A model generated the notes under the pieces. The model had not been told where the DNA came from. It searched no databases and saw only the letters and a list, made by a program, of their open reading frames with translations. The position numbers and the translations under genes were made by a program. From Paraglaciecola sp. 20A4 (GTDB lineage: Bacteria; Pseudomonadota; Gammaproteobacteria; Enterobacterales; Alteromonadaceae): a DNA stretch of 64,000 nucleotides. The stretch's first letter is position 1, and every line of letters starts with the position of its first letter. Shown piece by piece: positions 28,680 through 38,895 of this stretch. The stretch is taken from assembly GCF_011378905.1 (NCBI RefSeq), contig NZ_WTPY01000009.1, positions 62,001 through 126,000 on the forward strand. Reading direction: 5' to 3'.

Positions 28680-31265
28680 ATGCAAGCCAATCTTAGTTCG
28701 AACATACGCAGTAAAAGCCGTATTTTATTCGTTATATTCCTACTTATTGGGCTAACCAGTTGCTCTATTTTTTACGCACCAGTTAAAGAGCCTGCACAAC
28801 AGCCTAGTCAATATTTGTTACACGAGATAAACAAGAAGCAGCTAACCTCAACGGCACAATTACTTCCCTTCTTTAAAGAAAAAAACATACTAAAAGCGCT
28901 GCCCAAAAACACTAAAAAAGCATTAAAAAAACATCCTAAAATAGCGGCTGATTTATTACTAACCATGAGTAAAAGCACAGACTCACAGCAAGGTGCAATT
29001 CAACTAATAGAACGCCAGAAAAAACAGCAAAGCAACTATATTTATGTTGCGCTTACTCTATTTCCCATTGACGGTTATCGTCTAGCAGAAAAGCTGGCTC
29101 AGAGCGATAAGATCAGGAATGACACGATCACTAACGCAAGTTTGCGCGCGGGCTTCGACCCAGCACTGATATTCCCTGCGACAGCAGCAAATGATGAGGA
29201 ATATCGTATTGTGCCCCTTATGGAGTCGGCCAGTATCACCTTGTACAACCAAACTCAAAATAGCGCAGCTGAAATACAATTCAAAGCCCAAGGTGAAAGT
29301 GACTGGCAGCCTGGTTTAGCCCTTCAATGGGAGCCAATACAAGGGGCGTTATCAGGTTCAATTGTCTATTTACAACCAGACACTGACTACACAATAAAAG
29401 TTACCCTTAGTGAAAACAGCGAATTACTATCGGTACAAGAGTATAGCTTTACCACCCGAGCCGAAGCGCCCCCCATTGACCCGAGTAAAATCTACTATTT
29501 AAGCGACATATATCAAGGTGGTCAGCTCAACCTAGAAGCACTGGGCATTGAAGGCAGCGCAACCGGCTGGGCAAAAATCATCGGCGATGGCGTGACGGTG
29601 CAGGCTAATGAAAACGATAATTCAGCCATTTATATCGGTCGCCAAAACTATGTCATGCTAGAAAATATCAACACTAAGGGCGGCGAACGCTATGGGATAC
29701 AAGGCTATAAAACACATCACGTGTGGATAAAGGGCTGCGATATATCAGCTTATGGCCGCGTTGCCAACGAGTATCGTAACGGTAAGGGATACGACACTAT
29801 CAACAATACAGGGTTAATTAACTACGACTCAGGTATTTATTTAGAACGCAGTGGCGTGGTCGTTATTGAAGACTGCGAAATACACTCCCCTAATGGTAAG
29901 GCCAACAGTTGGGAAGTCGGTCACCCTAGTGGCCCTAACGCCTTCTTAATATGGGGCAAACACGACACCGAAGCTTATAGCGGCCAATATATAGTGCGCA
30001 ATAACCGTTTTTACGGCACGCCGGAAAATAGATTTAATGATGTAATAGAGGGCCGGTCAAACTTCAAACGTTCTGGGGCATTTGTGCGCGACTCAGCTAT
30101 TTATAACAACTACCTAGCTTATGCGAATGACGACCTGATCGAAATCGATGGGGGCCAAGCCAATGTATTGGTTTACAACAACGAAATGACCCAAGGCTAC
30201 TGTGGAATCAGTACCGCCCCCAATACAATTGGTCCCAGTTATATATTCCATAACTACATTCACGACTTAGGTGACGAACGAGGCAAAGAGTGGACGGCCA
30301 TTAAAATGGGCGGCATCATGACTCGCCCAGCAGGTATCACTAACGTCTTCGAAAACCTTATTATCACAAATCGCAATGCTATTGCCGCCTCAAAGGTCGA
30401 TAACGACGATACGTTTTGGGTCAACGCGGTGAATAATATCTTTATTACTCGGGATTATGGCAGTCAAGTGGGTTACGGTATTTACGACAAGCAACTTTAT
30501 GCCCAATCCACTTTTAAGAATAATGTTATATACAACACAGACGTCGACACTCCTGTGGTAAAAGCCACAATAGGGGATGATTTCTATCACCCGATGTCAG
30601 AACAACCTGAAGAAATCAATGCTATCACTCAGGCAGGTGCTGCCTATCAACTCAATATTGATCAGCGTTTTGTTATTCCCAATTTTTCACTTGTGCAAAG
30701 TACCAATGCCACCGCCGACGCGCTGGCCCAAGAAACCTCGGCTGATAATTCACCTGCGCCCATCTATCTTAATGCAGCTGAAGTCTCGTCTTTTGACAAT
30801 CAAGATAGCCAAGGTAATTATGAGATTACCCCAGAGGGTTCGCACATCACCCTTTACGGGAATACGTGGAAAAGCCTTACCCACAGCGACATCATCAGCC
30901 CCGACACCATGGTAGATGTTGATGTCACCCATAACGGACTAGGGGAAATTATTGGTATGGGGTTCGAAACCGATAATGCGTTAACCAATTGGCGCTTGTT
31001 CAAGTTTTTCGGTAGCCAGGCATGGCAAGAAAATGGGCCAAAAAGCACACAGATCAATATCACAGAAACACTTACCTTTAATTTAGGCCAATTTGTTACC
31101 GGCTCCATCAATCGGTTAGTCTTTACCTTGGATGACGATGATAGCCAAGGCTCAGTCGTGCCTCAAGTTACGTTCGGCAATATTAAAATATACGAGCCAA
31201 TCACTGAGCCAGACGTCGCTGGGGCGTATGAGGATACAAAGGTTATGGTAGGCGTCGTACAATAG
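28680..31265 (+). CDS. Lipoprotein with right-handed beta-helix domain, polysaccharide lyase-like
   Basis: The 861-residue protein begins with a lipoprotein signal (ILFVIFLLIGLTSC), so it should be lipid-anchored. Residues about 190-260 look like a fibronectin type III domain (YLQPDTDYTIKVTL..YSFTTR). Residues about 315-640 form repeated short strands with Asn ladders typical of a right-handed parallel beta-helix (YVMLENINTKGGERYGIQGY, VVVIEDCEIHSPNG, YIVRNNRFYG, VLVYNNEMTQGY). Beta-helix proteins near glycan genes are often lyases or epimerases of polyuronate chains, so modification or turnover of the local polysaccharide is inferred. No catalytic residues could be assigned with certainty. 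A terminator hairpin lies at 31314-31354. Confidence 0.78.
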   Translation: MQANLSSNIRSKSRILFVIFLLIGLTSCSIFYAPVKEPAQQPSQYLLHEINKKQLTSTAQLLPFFKEKNILKALPKNTKKALKKHPKIAADLLLTMSKSTDSQQGAIQLIERQKKQQSNYIYVALTLFPIDGYRLAEKLAQSDKIRNDTITNASLRAGFDPALIFPATAANDEEYRIVPLMESASITLYNQTQNSAAEIQFKAQGESDWQPGLALQWEPIQGALSGSIVYLQPDTDYTIKVTLSENSELLSVQEYSFTTRAEAPPIDPSKIYYLSDIYQGGQLNLEALGIEGSATGWAKIIGDGVTVQANENDNSAIYIGRQNYVMLENINTKGGERYGIQGYKTHHVWIKGCDISAYGRVANEYRNGKGYDTINNTGLINYDSGIYLERSGVVVIEDCEIHSPNGKANSWEVGHPSGPNAFLIWGKHDTEAYSGQYIVRNNRFYGTPENRFNDVIEGRSNFKRSGAFVRDSAIYNNYLAYANDDLIEIDGGQANVLVYNNEMTQGYCGISTAPNTIGPSYIFHNYIHDLGDERGKEWTAIKMGGIMTRPAGITNVFENLIITNRNAIAASKVDNDDTFWVNAVNNIFITRDYGSQVGYGIYDKQLYAQSTFKNNVIYNTDVDTPVVKATIGDDFYHPMSEQPEEINAITQAGAAYQLNIDQRFVIPNFSLVQSTNATADALAQETSADNSPAPIYLNAAEVSSFDNQDSQGNYEITPEGSHITLYGNTWKSLTHSDIISPDTMVDVDVTHNGLGEIIGMGFETDNALTNWRLFKFFGSQAWQENGPKSTQINITETLTFNLGQFVTGSINRLVFTLDDDDSQGSVVPQVTFGNIKIYEPITEPDVAGAYEDTKVMVGVVQ

Positions 31266-31313
31266 ATACTTAAGCTTTATTTGACGAGCTTATGGTAAAT
31301 AATCTGGCACTAA

Positions 31314-31354
31314 AATCGGCTAATCAACGCATCATATTCACTAAATAGCCGATT
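31314..31354 (+). terminator. Terminator after the beta-helix gene
   Basis: AATCGGCTA at 31314-31322 pairs with TAGCCGATT at 31346-31354, followed by T-rich sequence (CTTGTTTTCTTTTT). Confidence 0.7.
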
Positions 31355-31385
31355 CTTGTTTTCTTTTTATTTGGTCAATAATTAA

Positions 31386-32108
31386 TCACGGGTAAATAAT
31401 TCCTAATTTTTTCAAATTAAAAAAACACCTAAGCTTATTATGAATGACAGTAGCAGAGCGTCTTATCAGTAAATACGTCATAGCGGATAAGAAAATAAAA
31501 CTGGAATAAGGGGAGTTAACAATATTAAGTCGAGTATCTGAGATGATAAAAGACTCAAATGTCCCTCGGCCAAGAAAATTTTGATATTGCGCCGTTTCGT
31601 CTTCAAAATCTAACGATGCAGAAATAAATCGAGGTTCTTCATTAGCCAAATTAAATCCATATAAATCGTCTAACGATGTGCCAGTAAATAATTGCCCATC
31701 TTCCTGCTGAATGTTAAACAGCATAGAGTAAACGTCGACCCCTGCTATTTTCATGTCGAGTGCTATATCAAGGAAAAAACAGTCGCATCCTGAATTATCA
31801 AAAATTCTCAAAGTAAAATCTTTACCAGAAAGTGATATTTGGTTCCCATCTATAAAAAATTCCGAAGCTAAGCCTAAATATCCTGAAAACTCACCTCTCT
31901 TTATGGTTGGATCCATATCAATGAGGAGTGGATCAATTTGCAGCAATCCATTGATTTTTTCAACTTTTTCATTAAGTGGGAAGCTAAATTGCCAATCATC
32001 CGAATAGGTAGAAGAGAAGCTAATCATAGCGGCATTAGCTTTTACGGTATAACAGGTTATAGAAAAACAAAGTAACGTGAATAAAATCAGTCTGTTATAA
32101 ATTTTCAT
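31386..32108 (-). CDS. Secreted protein with degenerate PEP-CTERM-like C terminus
   Basis: A 240-residue protein with a signal peptide (LILFTLLCFSITCYTVKANA) and a beta-rich Ser/Asp-rich body without a known domain. Near the end VNSPYSSFIFLSAMTYLLIRR has the layout of a PEP-CTERM signal: short linker, proline motif, membrane span, Arg pair. The PEP motif has become PYS, and about 23 residues follow the RR where such proteins normally end. It may be a decayed exosortase substrate with a lost stop codon, or a membrane-anchored protein in its own right. The gene is more A+T rich than its neighbours. AAGGA precedes the ATG. Confidence 0.6.
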   Translation of the reverse strand: MKIYNRLILFTLLCFSITCYTVKANAAMISFSSTYSDDWQFSFPLNEKVEKINGLLQIDPLLIDMDPTIKRGEFSGYLGLASEFFIDGNQISLSGKDFTLRIFDNSGCDCFFLDIALDMKIAGVDVYSMLFNIQQEDGQLFTGTSLDDLYGFNLANEEPRFISASLDFEDETAQYQNFLGRGTFESFIISDTRLNIVNSPYSSFIFLSAMTYLLIRRSATVIHNKLRCFFNLKKLGIIYP

Positions 32109-32912
32109 AAATAAATCCTTTTTTATAAAATTGAGACATCTTAAAGCGTATTAACTGGCCTATTCCCTAAACCAGAGATAAGGACTTATGTTAAATAATA
32201 GCTCACTATCCTTGCACTAGAATTTATTTATGAGAATTCCAAAAGATTAATATGAGTAAAAGTATTATGACCAATTTAAACAAGAAGCTTTATGCCAATT
32301 AATTAAAAAACCAAACAAATAGCAGATACGCTTTCAAATGTAACCTGCTTCAAGCAATAGGTCTCGGTTAGAACAAAACCGGTCAGCGCCCTTGATGGTG
32401 TGCTTTTCATATGCCGTTAATTCAATATTTCGCCCCATAGTCGTGGCAGTAGCCGCATTGCCGGTTAGCAAGCTTTGCACACAAGTAGAAAATGCAGTTT
32501 AACTTACATTGTGAATATTGAGCGTGACAAGTGACAGAGTATTCTTCAAGATAGCATTTGCATTAATGGGATCAATTCATCAGTAATGTCTGGAGATTGC
32601 TCTAATCCTCAAATGCCCTGAATGTTCCGCAGTTTTAAATATCGTTGTAATTTGAATATATTATTTGTGGGGATACTTCAGACCCTGATCACAGTTGTAA
32701 GTTGACCTAGCCCCCATTTTTACCGGCTATTAAGACTAAACATTTATTTGGGGCTACATTAGGCGCTAACCTTCAAGTATGATTTCTTTAAATAGGCATC
32801 CTAATACGATTTTTTGCGGCATAAAGCTTGCTTTGGCATAGGCTCAGAATGTTAAACACGTTACAATGCCTCGCGCCAAAACCATTGTTACTTTAAGGGA
32901 CTAAAATACACC
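32109..32912. other. 800-bp region without an intact gene
   Basis: The minus strand from 32498 to 32334 holds a 54-codon open stretch reading CVQSLLTGNAATATTMGRN and ENDING in DRFCSNRDLLLEAGY. An in-frame stop just upstream separates it from a similar-looking stretch. It could be the tail of a lost gene, but I do not recognise the family. The rest shows no frame, repeat or RNA structure that I can support. Confidence 0.3.
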
Positions 32913-34379
32913 ATGTTGTTTAATTCACACGAATTTATTTTCTTATTTCTGCCCCTTTGTCTTTGCGGCTATTTCTTAATTTCTAAGCTCGGGGCTAGAG
33001 CCGCTATTAGTTTTTTAGTACTAGCATCGCTGGGCTTTTACGCTTGGTGGAAGGCCGAATATCTTGTATTGATTATTATTTCGATATTATTTAATTTTGG
33101 TTGGGCTAGGTGCATCGATGTCGTCAATCGACGCTATCAAAAATGGGCGAAATTTACCCTTGGCATTGGCGTAACACTTAACCTGATTGCACTTTGCTAT
33201 TACAAATACACCAACTTTTTAGTCGACCAATTTAACTGGCTAGCTAATACGGATTACTTTGTGGCAAAAATTGCCTTGCCTTTGGCAATTTCGTTTTTTA
33301 CCTTTCAACAAATTGCCTATTTGGTTGATACCTACCGCAAAGAAATAAACGAACATAGCTTCTTGCGTTACTGCCTATTCGTGACCTTTTTCCCGCAATT
33401 GATTGCCGGCCCCATAGTTCACCATAAAGAAATGCTGCCGCAATTTGAGCGCAACGAAACCTTTAAACCCCATGCCCTTAATTTTGCCCTTGGTTTGACC
33501 CTATTCAGCATTGGTATATTCAAAAAAGTAGTGTTTGCTGACAATGCCGCCATTTTCGCTACGCCTGTATTTAACGCCGCGGATGCAGGTAGCAGTGTGA
33601 CCTTTATTGAAGCTTGGTTAGGCACCTCGGCTTATACTTTACAACTGTATTTTGATTTTTCTGGTTACACCGATATGGCATTGGGCTTAGCCATGCTGTT
33701 TGGTATTCGTTTGCCAGACAACTTTAATTCCCCCTACAAATCTCACAGTATTGTGGATTTTTGGCGGCGCTGGCATATCACCCTAAGCCGCTTTTTACGG
33801 GACTATTTATACATATCTTTAGGCGGTAACCGCAAAGGTAAGAGCCGTCGTTACGTTAATTTAATGGCGACTATGGTGCTAGGCGGTATATGGCACGGCG
33901 CCGGCTGGAACTTTATGATTTGGGGTTTCTTACACGGCAGCTATTTGGTGGTTAATCACTGGTGGACGGCCACTAGGGCGCGTTTTTTTGCCACGCCGAT
34001 CGGAAAAATTGAAAATGCGGCCTATTGGGCACTTACTATGTTAGCGGTCATGGTGGCATGGGTATTTTTTAGAGCCGAAACGACCGAAGGAGCCTTTAAC
34101 ATATTTAATGCAATGGCTGCGGTCGATTTGAACGAGCCTTTCAAAGGTACGTTGTTTTATACAACAAAAGCGATTGTCGTTTGTACTTTACTTTTCATCA
34201 TTGCTATTTTCTGTCCAAATTCAGGGCAGCTCACACGGTATGTAGAGGAACGACTTACCCAACCACCGGTCGATAAACCTTGGTTAACATTTGGCCCGGC
34301 TATGGTCTCAGCGGTTGGTTTTGTCATCTCAGTGGGCCTGATTGGTCAGTTATCTGAATTTTTGTATTTTAATTTTTAA
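32913..34379 (+). CDS. MBOAT-family O-acyltransferase, AlgI-like
   Basis: A 488-residue multi-span protein with the MBOAT signatures FFPQLIAGPIVHHKEMLPQF, DFWRRWHITLSRFLRDYLYI, SLGGNRKG and GGIWHGAGWNF. The last holds the catalytic His. AlgI-type proteins pass acyl groups across the inner membrane to a periplasmic SGNH acetyltransferase that decorates a polysaccharide. The next gene, 18 bp downstream, encodes such an SGNH-like protein, giving an AlgI/AlgJ- or AlgI/AlgX-like pair. Alginate synthesis genes proper are absent, so the acceptor is probably the local exopolysaccharide. Confidence 0.9.
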   Translation: MLFNSHEFIFLFLPLCLCGYFLISKLGARAAISFLVLASLGFYAWWKAEYLVLIIISILFNFGWARCIDVVNRRYQKWAKFTLGIGVTLNLIALCYYKYTNFLVDQFNWLANTDYFVAKIALPLAISFFTFQQIAYLVDTYRKEINEHSFLRYCLFVTFFPQLIAGPIVHHKEMLPQFERNETFKPHALNFALGLTLFSIGIFKKVVFADNAAIFATPVFNAADAGSSVTFIEAWLGTSAYTLQLYFDFSGYTDMALGLAMLFGIRLPDNFNSPYKSHSIVDFWRRWHITLSRFLRDYLYISLGGNRKGKSRRYVNLMATMVLGGIWHGAGWNFMIWGFLHGSYLVVNHWWTATRARFFATPIGKIENAAYWALTMLAVMVAWVFFRAETTEGAFNIFNAMAAVDLNEPFKGTLFYTTKAIVVCTLLFIIAIFCPNSGQLTRYVEERLTQPPVDKPWLTFGPAMVSAVGFVISVGLIGQLSEFLYFNF

Positions 34380-34397
34380 CGGGCCGTATCAATTTTT

Positions 34398-35525
34398 ATG
34401 AAACTCACTAAAACGTACTTAACGATATGGATATTATCCACACTACTATTCGCTCTTGTGCTCGGGGGAGTCAACTACGTTATCGACCCTCTTAAATATT
34501 ATCACCAAGCGCCGGGAACCCGTGAATTAACCGGTTTCGAGCAGAGCCACAAGGTATGGCAGGTGAAAATGCGTCAACCTGAAACTCTAGTATTGGGTAA
34601 TTCACGCACCCTTTATGGCTTCGATGTGAGTCGATTACAAGGTGAACAGCGGTTTAATTACTCTTTTCCGGGCCCCACTATCGAGGAGGTCGAAAAGCAA
34701 TTTGAAAATATGCAGTATTCAACGCAAGCCAAAACCGTATATTTAGTTGTCGATGGGATCTGCTCATCTGGCAAGACTTCATCTAGGGACTTGTCAGGGC
34801 TTTTCAGCACTAACTTTGAATGGCTAAAAGCTGAGTTTATGCGCGCCAAATATTTAATTTCTTTAGACACATTAAAAGCCAGTTTCAAGGCGGTAAATAA
34901 ATCGATATTCTATGACGATTTTGGACGTCGGGTTAGCTTTGTCTTTAGCGCACAATCAGGTGAAAAGCTCAGTGAACGAGTAAAAATACGTGAAGGATTC
35001 TACATTAAACGGGGTAAAAATAGCACTCAATGCAATACTGAAATATACGAGCGATTACTAACCAAAGCTCATACCAGTGGTATCAATATTTCATTAATGT
35101 TAAATCCAACGCATGTTCGACTTATAAATATAAGCGCTCAAAGTAGTATTCCGTTGAATAGTCATTTGAATATGAAAAGAGCCATTGTAAGTGTTAATGC
35201 GGCGGTGGCTGCAAATCTCAATACAAAACCTTTTCCCATTTACGATTTCAATTTGATCAATCAGTACACCACTGAGCCGTTCGATTTAGTGAGTAACACT
35301 GAACCAAAATATTGGTGGGAATCGTCGCACTATAAAAAGGCCCTGGGTGATAAACTGGTTGACTGGTTAAATACGCCTGAAAACGAAAGAGACGCGTCAA
35401 TTGGCGTTAGCTTAGCGCCACAAAATATCGATCAGCATATTAACCTGCAGTTGCGTCAGCTAGCTGATTGGCAACAAGCAAATCCGGCGGCCGCAATAGA
35501 GTCAATGCAACGGATAGAAAATTAA
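34398..35525 (+). CDS. SGNH-hydrolase-like periplasmic acyltransferase partner of the MBOAT protein
   Basis: The 375-residue protein has one N-terminal membrane anchor (IWILSTLLFALVLGGVNYVI) and then a periplasmic domain. Block I of the SGNH fold reads TLVLGNSRTLYGFD, and the C-terminal catalytic pair may be in WWESSHYKKALGD. Proteins of this shape (AlgJ/AlgX, DltD-like) take the acyl group delivered by an MBOAT protein and place it on a glycan. It follows the MBOAT gene by 18 bp and precedes the interrupted acyltransferase by 47 bp, so these genes probably form one transcript. Confidence 0.78.
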   Translation: MKLTKTYLTIWILSTLLFALVLGGVNYVIDPLKYYHQAPGTRELTGFEQSHKVWQVKMRQPETLVLGNSRTLYGFDVSRLQGEQRFNYSFPGPTIEEVEKQFENMQYSTQAKTVYLVVDGICSSGKTSSRDLSGLFSTNFEWLKAEFMRAKYLISLDTLKASFKAVNKSIFYDDFGRRVSFVFSAQSGEKLSERVKIREGFYIKRGKNSTQCNTEIYERLLTKAHTSGINISLMLNPTHVRLINISAQSSIPLNSHLNMKRAIVSVNAAVAANLNTKPFPIYDFNLINQYTTEPFDLVSNTEPKYWWESSHYKKALGDKLVDWLNTPENERDASIGVSLAPQNIDQHINLQLRQLADWQQANPAAAIESMQRIEN

Positions 35526-35572
35526 CATAAATACTGCAGTCAGAATTTGATACAAGGATTTAGGGAAAATAT

Positions 35573-37486
35573 ATGTCGACAAAAAATTATCGCTGGGATA
35601 TTCAAGGGTTACGCGCTTTAGCAGTAATGGCGGTGGTGATCTTCCATATATCACCCTATAAACTACCCGGCGGCTATTTAGGGGTTGATATATTTTTTGT
35701 TATCTCAGGCTATTTGATTATCGGTTTTATCTGCCGTGACCTTAGAGCGGAAAAATTTAGCCTATCTGACTTTTACATTAAACGTATAAGACGCCTATTC
35801 CCTGCTTTGCTGGCAACGGTTATCGTAACGATGATCGCGGCCTATTGCTATTTGCTACCTGAAGAAATGACAATGTTCGCTAAAAGCGTCATTTCCACAT
35901 TGCTTTACGTTTCGAATATGTTCTTTTACACCCAATCAGACTACTTTTCAGCAGATTTAAAATTAGCCCCGTTACTCCATACTTGGTCACTGTCTGTAGA
36001 AGAGCAATTTTATATTTTATTTCCCATATTGCTCATTGGGATTATAAAGTATAGACCTAAGGCACTGCAGTTATTTTTAGGGATTATTGCGGTGATGAGT
36101 TTTGTGCTCAGTGAGTATCTGGTGCGCACCGATCCGTCTTTAGCATTCTTTATCTCCCCTACCCGATTCTGGCAATTTATCGTTGGGGGATTATTAGCTC
36201 TTAATTTACATAAAATGGGGCTGTCTAAATCCCTGAGTAACGTCATTGGTTTTGGTGGATTGGCATCCCTTATCATTTGTCTTTTTCTGTATGACAAAAC
36301 AACTTTGTTCCCTGGGATAAATGCAATTTTACCCACAGTTGCGACTTTGTGTGTACTTTGGGCTGGCAGCGTAACCGGTGTGTTTTCAGGCTTAATGGCA
36401 CTGCCTATCAACCGATTTTTCGGTAATATATCCTAATCGCTATACCTTTGGCATTGGCCAGTCATAGTGTTTTATAAGATGAATATGAACCACGAATATC
36501 CAAAAATTGCTCATGAACTCACTTTGTTGGTGATTTCCATACTACTTGGTTACCTTAGTTGGCGGTTTATTGAATTACCGTTTAGCGCAAAACAATCAAC
36601 AAAAAGCAAAAGCAGAACGTTTGTAAGCTCTTTGGCGGTCAGTGGTGCGCTTGTGTTACTGATGATATTTTCACTTAATGGGCTTCCCAACCGCTTTAAT
36701 GAGCAGCAGCTCTACTACTCATCATATATGAACTATAGTAATAGCGGCTTTAGAACTGGCAAGTGCTTTCTTACTGGCGGGTACTCTGACATTACTTTTT
36801 ATAATAAAGATGAATGCGATACCTTTGATGAAACGAAGTTTAATATATTGCTTATAGGCGATAGCCACGCTGCCCACTGGAATAGTGCATTTTCTGAGTT
36901 GCTTAACGACAAACAAACATTAACGCAAGTTACTTCTTCGGGCTGTAGGCCCGTAATCCCCTTCAAAGGCGAGCATTACTGCATAGATTTAATGGAATTT
37001 GGGATGAATGAATTAATTAAATTTCATCGATTTAACCGTATCATTCTTTCAGCAAGATGGTGGGAATCTGATTTAGCGAAACTCCCCTCAACCGTTGAAC
37101 ATTTAAAGCAATACTCAGATGAAGTGGTTGTTATTGGCAGAACAATCGAATATTACCAATATCTACCCCGTGTATTGGCGACGAATGAGATAAGCGATAT
37201 AAAAAATGATAATCAGAATAAATATACCGAATTAAAAAATTTAGATGACGATTTCAAAAAAATAGCCAATGAAAACGGCATTAAATATGTGTCATTGATC
37301 GATGTACTTTGTCCCCAAGGTTACAACGCATGCCAAGCAGTGACTGCCGAGTCTGTTCCTATCGCCTTTGATTATGGCCACTTTACACATGAAGGCGCTT
37401 TAGAGGTGGGGGCAAAATTAGACTTATTAGTCACACGGCCTAATCTAACGAAAAGAAAGTCTGTTAACGTTGATGATACCGAATGA
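35573..37486 (+). pseudogene. OafA-type acyltransferase split by one in-frame stop codon
   Basis: Residues 1-287 (35573-36436) form the acyltransferase-3 membrane domain with WDIQGLRALAVM, FFVISGYL and LHTWSLSVEEQFYILFP. They stop at TAA 36434-36436. The same frame continues directly with SLYLWHWPVIVFYK and runs to 37486, including the last spans and the SGNH domain (LIGDSHAAHW, YGHFTHEG). The expected sequence is ISYSLYLWHWP, as in the paralogues at 22294 (LSYSLYLWHWP) and 44869 (WSYSIYLWHWP). The stop thus replaces one Tyr codon by a single base change. No frameshift is needed and the rest is intact. It is either a very recent pseudogene, a sequencing error or a readthrough case. Confidence 0.88.
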
Positions 37487-37513
37487 CACAAAAAATGAGA
37501 CGTTTCTAACGCG

Positions 37514-38803
37514 ATGAAAGCTTCAAAGCTATCACGACAATCAAACAAAGAAAATCAGGATACCAAGTTGCCTAATATATCTAAAAAGAAGGTTTTATTT
37601 TTCGTTAAGAGTTTCCCTGTATTGTCACAAACATTTGTTATCAATCAAATTAATGATTTGTTAGACGAAGGGCATGACGTGAATATTTTGGCGATTACAA
37701 AAGGTGATATGGAACTGAATTCAATGCCTAATATCGCTCGGCATAACCTGCTCTCGCGAACTTCATTTTTAGTGAACGACGATAATCGATATAACAATGG
37801 GCAAAAGAAGATAAAACTTGTTTTAAGTAGCATTGCTAACTGCTTATTTGCACCTCGTAAGTGGTCGTTACTTACCCTAGGTGCCCGTCTGGTGGTTAAG
37901 CGTAAATTGTCCCTTGCGACTAATGTTTTTCACGTTGCGGCGCATGATTATCAAACTATACAAGCAGATACCGTTATTGCGCACTTTGGCAATATGGGGG
38001 TGCTGGCAAACCACTTAATGCAGAGCAAGATTATTGTAGGCCGACTGTTGACGGTCTTTCATGGCTACGAAATCAGCGAATTTGAAGAGTTAGCGTTTTG
38101 GTCTGGTTATTATAAAAAACTGGGAGATGCACCAGGATTGTTATTACCCATCAGTAATTTATGGGCCAAGCGACTGAATGAGTTAGGTATTGCGAACGAT
38201 AAAATACGCGTTTTGCATATGGGAGTTAATGTGACACGCTTCAAATTCGAAGACAGACCGCTTAGTAATCCAATACGCATATTATCAGTTGCAAGAGCTA
38301 CAGAGAAGAAAGGGCTGACCTATGCCTTAGAAGCCATTGAGCAATGCAATATTGATGTTCGTTACGACATTATTGGCGGCGGTGAATTAGAGAAACAATT
38401 AATAGCTCAAATGACAAATTATAAATCACGAGAAAAAATTACCATTCATGGACCCAAACCATCAGAATTTGTTGCTGAGGCATTAACTAAAACGGATATA
38501 TTTTTGTTGCCTTCGGTAACAGATAAACATGGCGATATGGAAGGAATACCTGTTTCCTTAATGGAGGCGATGGCCTCTGGTGTGATTGCGCTTTCAACCG
38601 TCCACAGTGGTATACCAGAGCTCATCGAAGACAAACAAACAGGATTTTTAGTGCCAGAGAGAAATGCGACGGCTATTGCAAACGCAATAGAATTCATCGC
38701 GCATCAACAAGATTTGTCGGTCATAAAGCTCAGTGCATTGAAACATGTTACTGAGCAATTCAATGCAAAAATATTAACCAAAGACCTTAGTGAGTTGATA
38801 TAA
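37514..38803 (+). CDS. GT4-family glycosyltransferase (WcaL/AmsK-like)
   Basis: The 429-residue GT-B enzyme has the opening KVLFFVKSFPVLSQTFVINQ, typical of colanic-acid WcaL-like transferases. An acceptor-domain block reads TVFHGYEISEF. The donor site is RILSVARATEKKGLTYALEA and LLPSVTDKHGDMEGIPVSLMEAMASG. It probably adds a sugar late in assembly of the repeat unit. It starts 27 bp after the interrupted acyltransferase, so it belongs to the MBOAT transcript. A convergent hairpin terminator follows. Confidence 0.88.
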   Translation: MKASKLSRQSNKENQDTKLPNISKKKVLFFVKSFPVLSQTFVINQINDLLDEGHDVNILAITKGDMELNSMPNIARHNLLSRTSFLVNDDNRYNNGQKKIKLVLSSIANCLFAPRKWSLLTLGARLVVKRKLSLATNVFHVAAHDYQTIQADTVIAHFGNMGVLANHLMQSKIIVGRLLTVFHGYEISEFEELAFWSGYYKKLGDAPGLLLPISNLWAKRLNELGIANDKIRVLHMGVNVTRFKFEDRPLSNPIRILSVARATEKKGLTYALEAIEQCNIDVRYDIIGGGELEKQLIAQMTNYKSREKITIHGPKPSEFVAEALTKTDIFLLPSVTDKHGDMEGIPVSLMEAMASGVIALSTVHSGIPELIEDKQTGFLVPERNATAIANAIEFIAHQQDLSVIKLSALKHVTEQFNAKILTKDLSELI

Positions 38804-38855
38804 AGTTATTAGCTTTACTCAAGGTATTTCAGGATGAGACTGTGAATTAATATTA

Positions 38856-38878
38856 GGGCATACCCGATAAGGTATCCC
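38856..38878. terminator. Terminator between converging glycosyltransferase and pyruvyl transferase genes
   Basis: GGGCATACC at 38856-38864 pairs with GGTATCCC at 38871-38878 with one bulge, followed by TTTATTATTTTT on the plus strand. Confidence 0.7.
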
Positions 38879-38895
38879 TTTATTATTTTTAATGG

